Shown here in pieces: positions 5,867 to 7,617 of a stretch of DNA of 7,617 bases. The notes under the pieces were generated by a model. That model saw nothing but the letters and a program-made list of their open reading frames with translations, did no database searches and was not told the DNA's origin. Each line of letters begins with the position of its first letter. The first letter of the stretch is position 1. The DNA is from Candidatus Izemoplasma sp. (GTDB taxonomy: Bacteria; Bacillota_I; Bacilli_A; Izemoplasmatales; Izemoplasmataceae). Where the stretch lies: positions 1 to 7,617 of the forward strand of contig SKIY01000029.1 in NCBI GenBank assembly GCA_007116205.1, in the 5' to 3' direction. The translations under genes were made by a program, and so were the position numbers.

Positions 5867-5902
5867 AACCGCAAGTTTTGGATAAAACTTGCGGTTATTT
5901 TT
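5867..5902. terminator. Bidirectional intrinsic terminator between convergent cpsD and the ABC exporter gene
   Basis: AACCGCAAGTTTT (5867-5879), loop GGAT, then AAAACTTGCGGTT (5884-5896) form a perfect 13-bp stem. On the plus strand it is followed by ATTTTTAT. On the minus strand it is followed by TTATAATAAT, a weaker U-tract. It starts 12 bp after the cpsD stop and lies 15 bp beyond the exporter stop, so it can end both convergent transcripts. Confidence 0.9.
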
Positions 5903-5917
5903 ATAATCGATAGCTAA

Positions 5918-7540
5918 TTACAGTTCAATCACTTGATCAATAAGTTCATCATTGAGTGGACGATGGGAAATAATAATACATGTTTTATTGGTAAGTTCTT
6001 TTATATTTTTAAGCACAATAGCTTCCGTAGTTTCATCGAGCGCTGATGTTATTTCATCTAACAACAATATCGGTGCTTCTTTTAATAAAGCTCTCGCGAT
6101 TGCCAAACGCTGTATTTGACCTTCACTCAATCCTTTACCCCGTTCTTTTAACACCGTATCATACCCGTGAGGCATTGCTAAAATCGCGTCATGAATTCCT
6201 GCGGCTTTCGCTGCATCAATAACCTGTTTACGCGAAACGTTTTTTTGGTTATAAACAATATTTTCTTTAATCGTTCCTGACAAAATCATTAATCCTTGCG
6301 GAACATAGGTAAAGTATTGTCTTGTGTTTTCAGAAATCGTTACTGACTCTTCACCTTTAACGATTGCTAACTGTCCTTCATTTGGCTCTATAAGTCCTAA
6401 CATCAGTTTAAACAAGGTTGTTTTTCCGATGCCTGAATCGCCCTTTATATGTACAAACTGATTCGGTTTGATATGCATTGAGAAATCCCTAAATACTTGA
6501 GCATCGCCATAACTGAAAGATACTTGATCAATCTTTAACACCGTAAACAGAGTATCTTTATGAGCATGTGCTGTTTTAACTTCATTAGGGATACTTTCTA
6601 ACGCCATAATACGTTCTGCACTAGCGAGCATCGCATAATATTTTGGTAAAAGATTGCTTAAGCCACTAAAGGGTGATTGCATGTATTCAACCAGTTGAAT
6701 AATCGCAATCAAACTCCCAAACGTTAACAAGCCCATACCAATATTATATGCCCCATAAATAATCGCAAATGCATACCCTGCCGCAAAAAATCCGTTCAGT
6801 GCAGTCCCAGCAATAATACTAATGCGGTGTTTTGCCATGCGCGCTTTAAAAAATGTGTTCTGATTGTTTTCTAGTTGTGCTTTCGTATAGCTTTCTGCTT
6901 CAAAAGCTTTAATTAACATCACATGTTCTAACCCTTCTTGCATAAAGCTACGCAGTAAAGCTTCAGCATCTTGCATCTGGTTATGTCTTCTTTTAATTTC
7001 ACCACGAATAATAATACTTACTAGTAATAATAAAAACCCAAACCCTAACATTAATCCCGCAAACAATACATCTAAAAAGAACAGTAAAATGAATGCAAAT
7101 ACAAACCGTAAAATCAAAAACACAAATCTTGGTACTAACTCCACTAAGCCTTCACTAATTTTCACAACATCACTATCTAAATAGTTCATCAATTGACCCG
7201 TATGATACGCATCAAGATTTGGTTGTTTTTTATGAATAATATCCCCGTAAAGATACGCTTTAATCCGTTTATCGGTTAAAGCGCGGTAATACATCATTAA
7301 ATAGTTATAAATGGCTCTAAAGATTAATTGAAATATTAAAATACTTACCACAACAATTGCCCCTAAAACAAACTGTGACCCATCGCGCGACTGCGCACCA
7401 TCAAGGGTTAATTTTGTAAAATAGGCAAACAATACGGCGGTTGCACTTAAAACAGCACTCATTAGCACAAGCGCAATGAGTGGCACTTTTAAAAAACGAT
7501 GTCTTTTTGCTAACCATTGTTTCGTTTTTGTCTTTTCCAT
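5918..7540 (-). CDS. Half-size ABC exporter (fused permease and ATPase), substrate unknown
   Basis: A 540-aa protein with an N-terminal exporter-type membrane domain of about six helices (near 20-42, 58-80, 138-158, 160-178, 245-262 and 268-285), then a nucleotide-binding domain from about 335. ATPase motifs: aromatic A-loop Tyr344 (SFSYGD), Walker A GDSGIGKTT at 367-375, Q-loop Gln415 (YVPQG), signature LSEGQ at 471-475 (Glu for the usual second Gly), Walker B ILLLDE at 491-496 with catalytic Glu496, D-loop SALD at 499-502 and switch His526 (IISHRP). All catalytic residues are present, so it should be active. Such half-transporters work as homo- or heterodimers exporting lipids, peptides or drugs; nothing here defines the substrate. 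Start: AGGTGA lies 5 nt before ATG 7540. A GTG at 7549 lies within the SD itself and is rejected. No strong promoter is visible directly upstream. Confidence 0.93.
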   Translation of the reverse strand: MEKTKTKQWLAKRHRFLKVPLIALVLMSAVLSATAVLFAYFTKLTLDGAQSRDGSQFVLGAIVVVSILIFQLIFRAIYNYLMMYYRALTDKRIKAYLYGDIIHKKQPNLDAYHTGQLMNYLDSDVVKISEGLVELVPRFVFLILRFVFAFILLFFLDVLFAGLMLGFGFLLLLVSIIIRGEIKRRHNQMQDAEALLRSFMQEGLEHVMLIKAFEAESYTKAQLENNQNTFFKARMAKHRISIIAGTALNGFFAAGYAFAIIYGAYNIGMGLLTFGSLIAIIQLVEYMQSPFSGLSNLLPKYYAMLASAERIMALESIPNEVKTAHAHKDTLFTVLKIDQVSFSYGDAQVFRDFSMHIKPNQFVHIKGDSGIGKTTLFKLMLGLIEPNEGQLAIVKGEESVTISENTRQYFTYVPQGLMILSGTIKENIVYNQKNVSRKQVIDAAKAAGIHDAILAMPHGYDTVLKERGKGLSEGQIQRLAIARALLKEAPILLLDEITSALDETTEAIVLKNIKELTNKTCIIISHRPLNDELIDQVIEL

Positions 7541-7565
7541 AAAAATCACCTGTATCTTTATTTTA

Positions 7566-7617
7566 TCACAGATTGGTAATTCTTTTTTTAGAGAATGTAA
7601 TTGCTTTATCTTTCATG
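7566..7617 (-). CDS. Possible C-terminal tail of an upstream gene cut by the right edge
   Basis: One minus-strand frame is open from the right edge to a TGA at 7568-7566. It reads MKDKAITFSKKRITNL before the stop (the ATG may be internal), 25 nt upstream of the exporter ATG. If real, the exporter would be a downstream gene of an operon, which would fit the lack of a clear promoter. The stretch is only about 17 codons, and another frame is also nearly open, so this is weak. Confidence 0.2.
   Translation of the reverse strand, partial: MKDKAITFSKKRITNL

Noticed and set aside
7541..7549. GTG start at 7549 for the ABC exporter
   Set aside because: The GTG is part of the AGGTGA SD that serves ATG 7540.
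1..7617. CRISPR arrays, insertion sequences, tRNA or rRNA genes, phage genes, toxin-antitoxin pairs
   Set aside because: I saw no regularly spaced repeats, transposase motifs, cloverleaf sequences or phage-like proteins. All long frames are explained by the genes listed.

Overview
This is an AT-rich bacterial window. Every gene has a strong purine-rich Shine-Dalgarno (SD) sequence, and the promoters look sigma-A-like, three of them with the same extended -10, TGCTATAAT. Genes read through in the standard bacterial code: Trp is TGG, and no long gene contains an in-frame TGA. The exopolysaccharide chain-length regulator and its tyrosine kinase are separate polypeptides, as in Gram-positive bacteria. 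This points to a low-GC Firmicute or an Acholeplasma/Izemoplasma-like relative rather than a TGA=Trp mycoplasma. That placement is inference.

Layout from the left. (1) 1-369, minus: 5' part of an unrecognised membrane protein with a charged, coiled-coil-like N-terminus and two membrane segments. It is driven by an extended -10 promoter preceded by a perfect 14-bp dyad. (2) 633-2132, minus: a two-gene operon, iadA (isoaspartyl dipeptidase family) followed by a DUF2200 protein, with its own promoter at 2161-2189. (3) 2231-4093, minus: a membrane-anchored nucleotide-sugar 4,6-dehydratase of the WbpM/PglF/CapD type, ending at a hairpin terminator. (4) 4094-4409: a 316-bp divergent control region with back-to-back promoters, a second promoter for the rightward genes and several dyads. 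(5) 4410-5854, plus: a two-gene operon, a Wzz/CpsC-type chain-length protein and a CpsD-type BY-kinase, whose stop and start codons overlap in TAATG. (6) 5867-5902: a strong hairpin terminator shared by convergent genes. (7) 5918-7540, minus: a half-size ABC exporter. A possible C-terminal tail of another gene lies at the right edge.

The middle of the window is a surface-polysaccharide module. The dehydratase makes a UDP-4-keto-6-deoxy-sugar precursor, and the CpsC/CpsD pair regulates polymer length and export. The two arms are transcribed divergently from promoters whose -35 boxes are only 9 bp apart, so they are probably co-regulated. No glycosyltransferase, polymerase, flippase or CpsB phosphatase is present. 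The flanking iadA-DUF2200 operon and the ABC exporter look like ordinary housekeeping or accessory genes with no evident link to the polysaccharide.

I did not find a clearly new multi-gene system. The points most worth following up are the promoter-proximal dyads, the Lys-to-Glu change at the metal-bridging position of IadA, and the isolated CpsC-CpsD pair.
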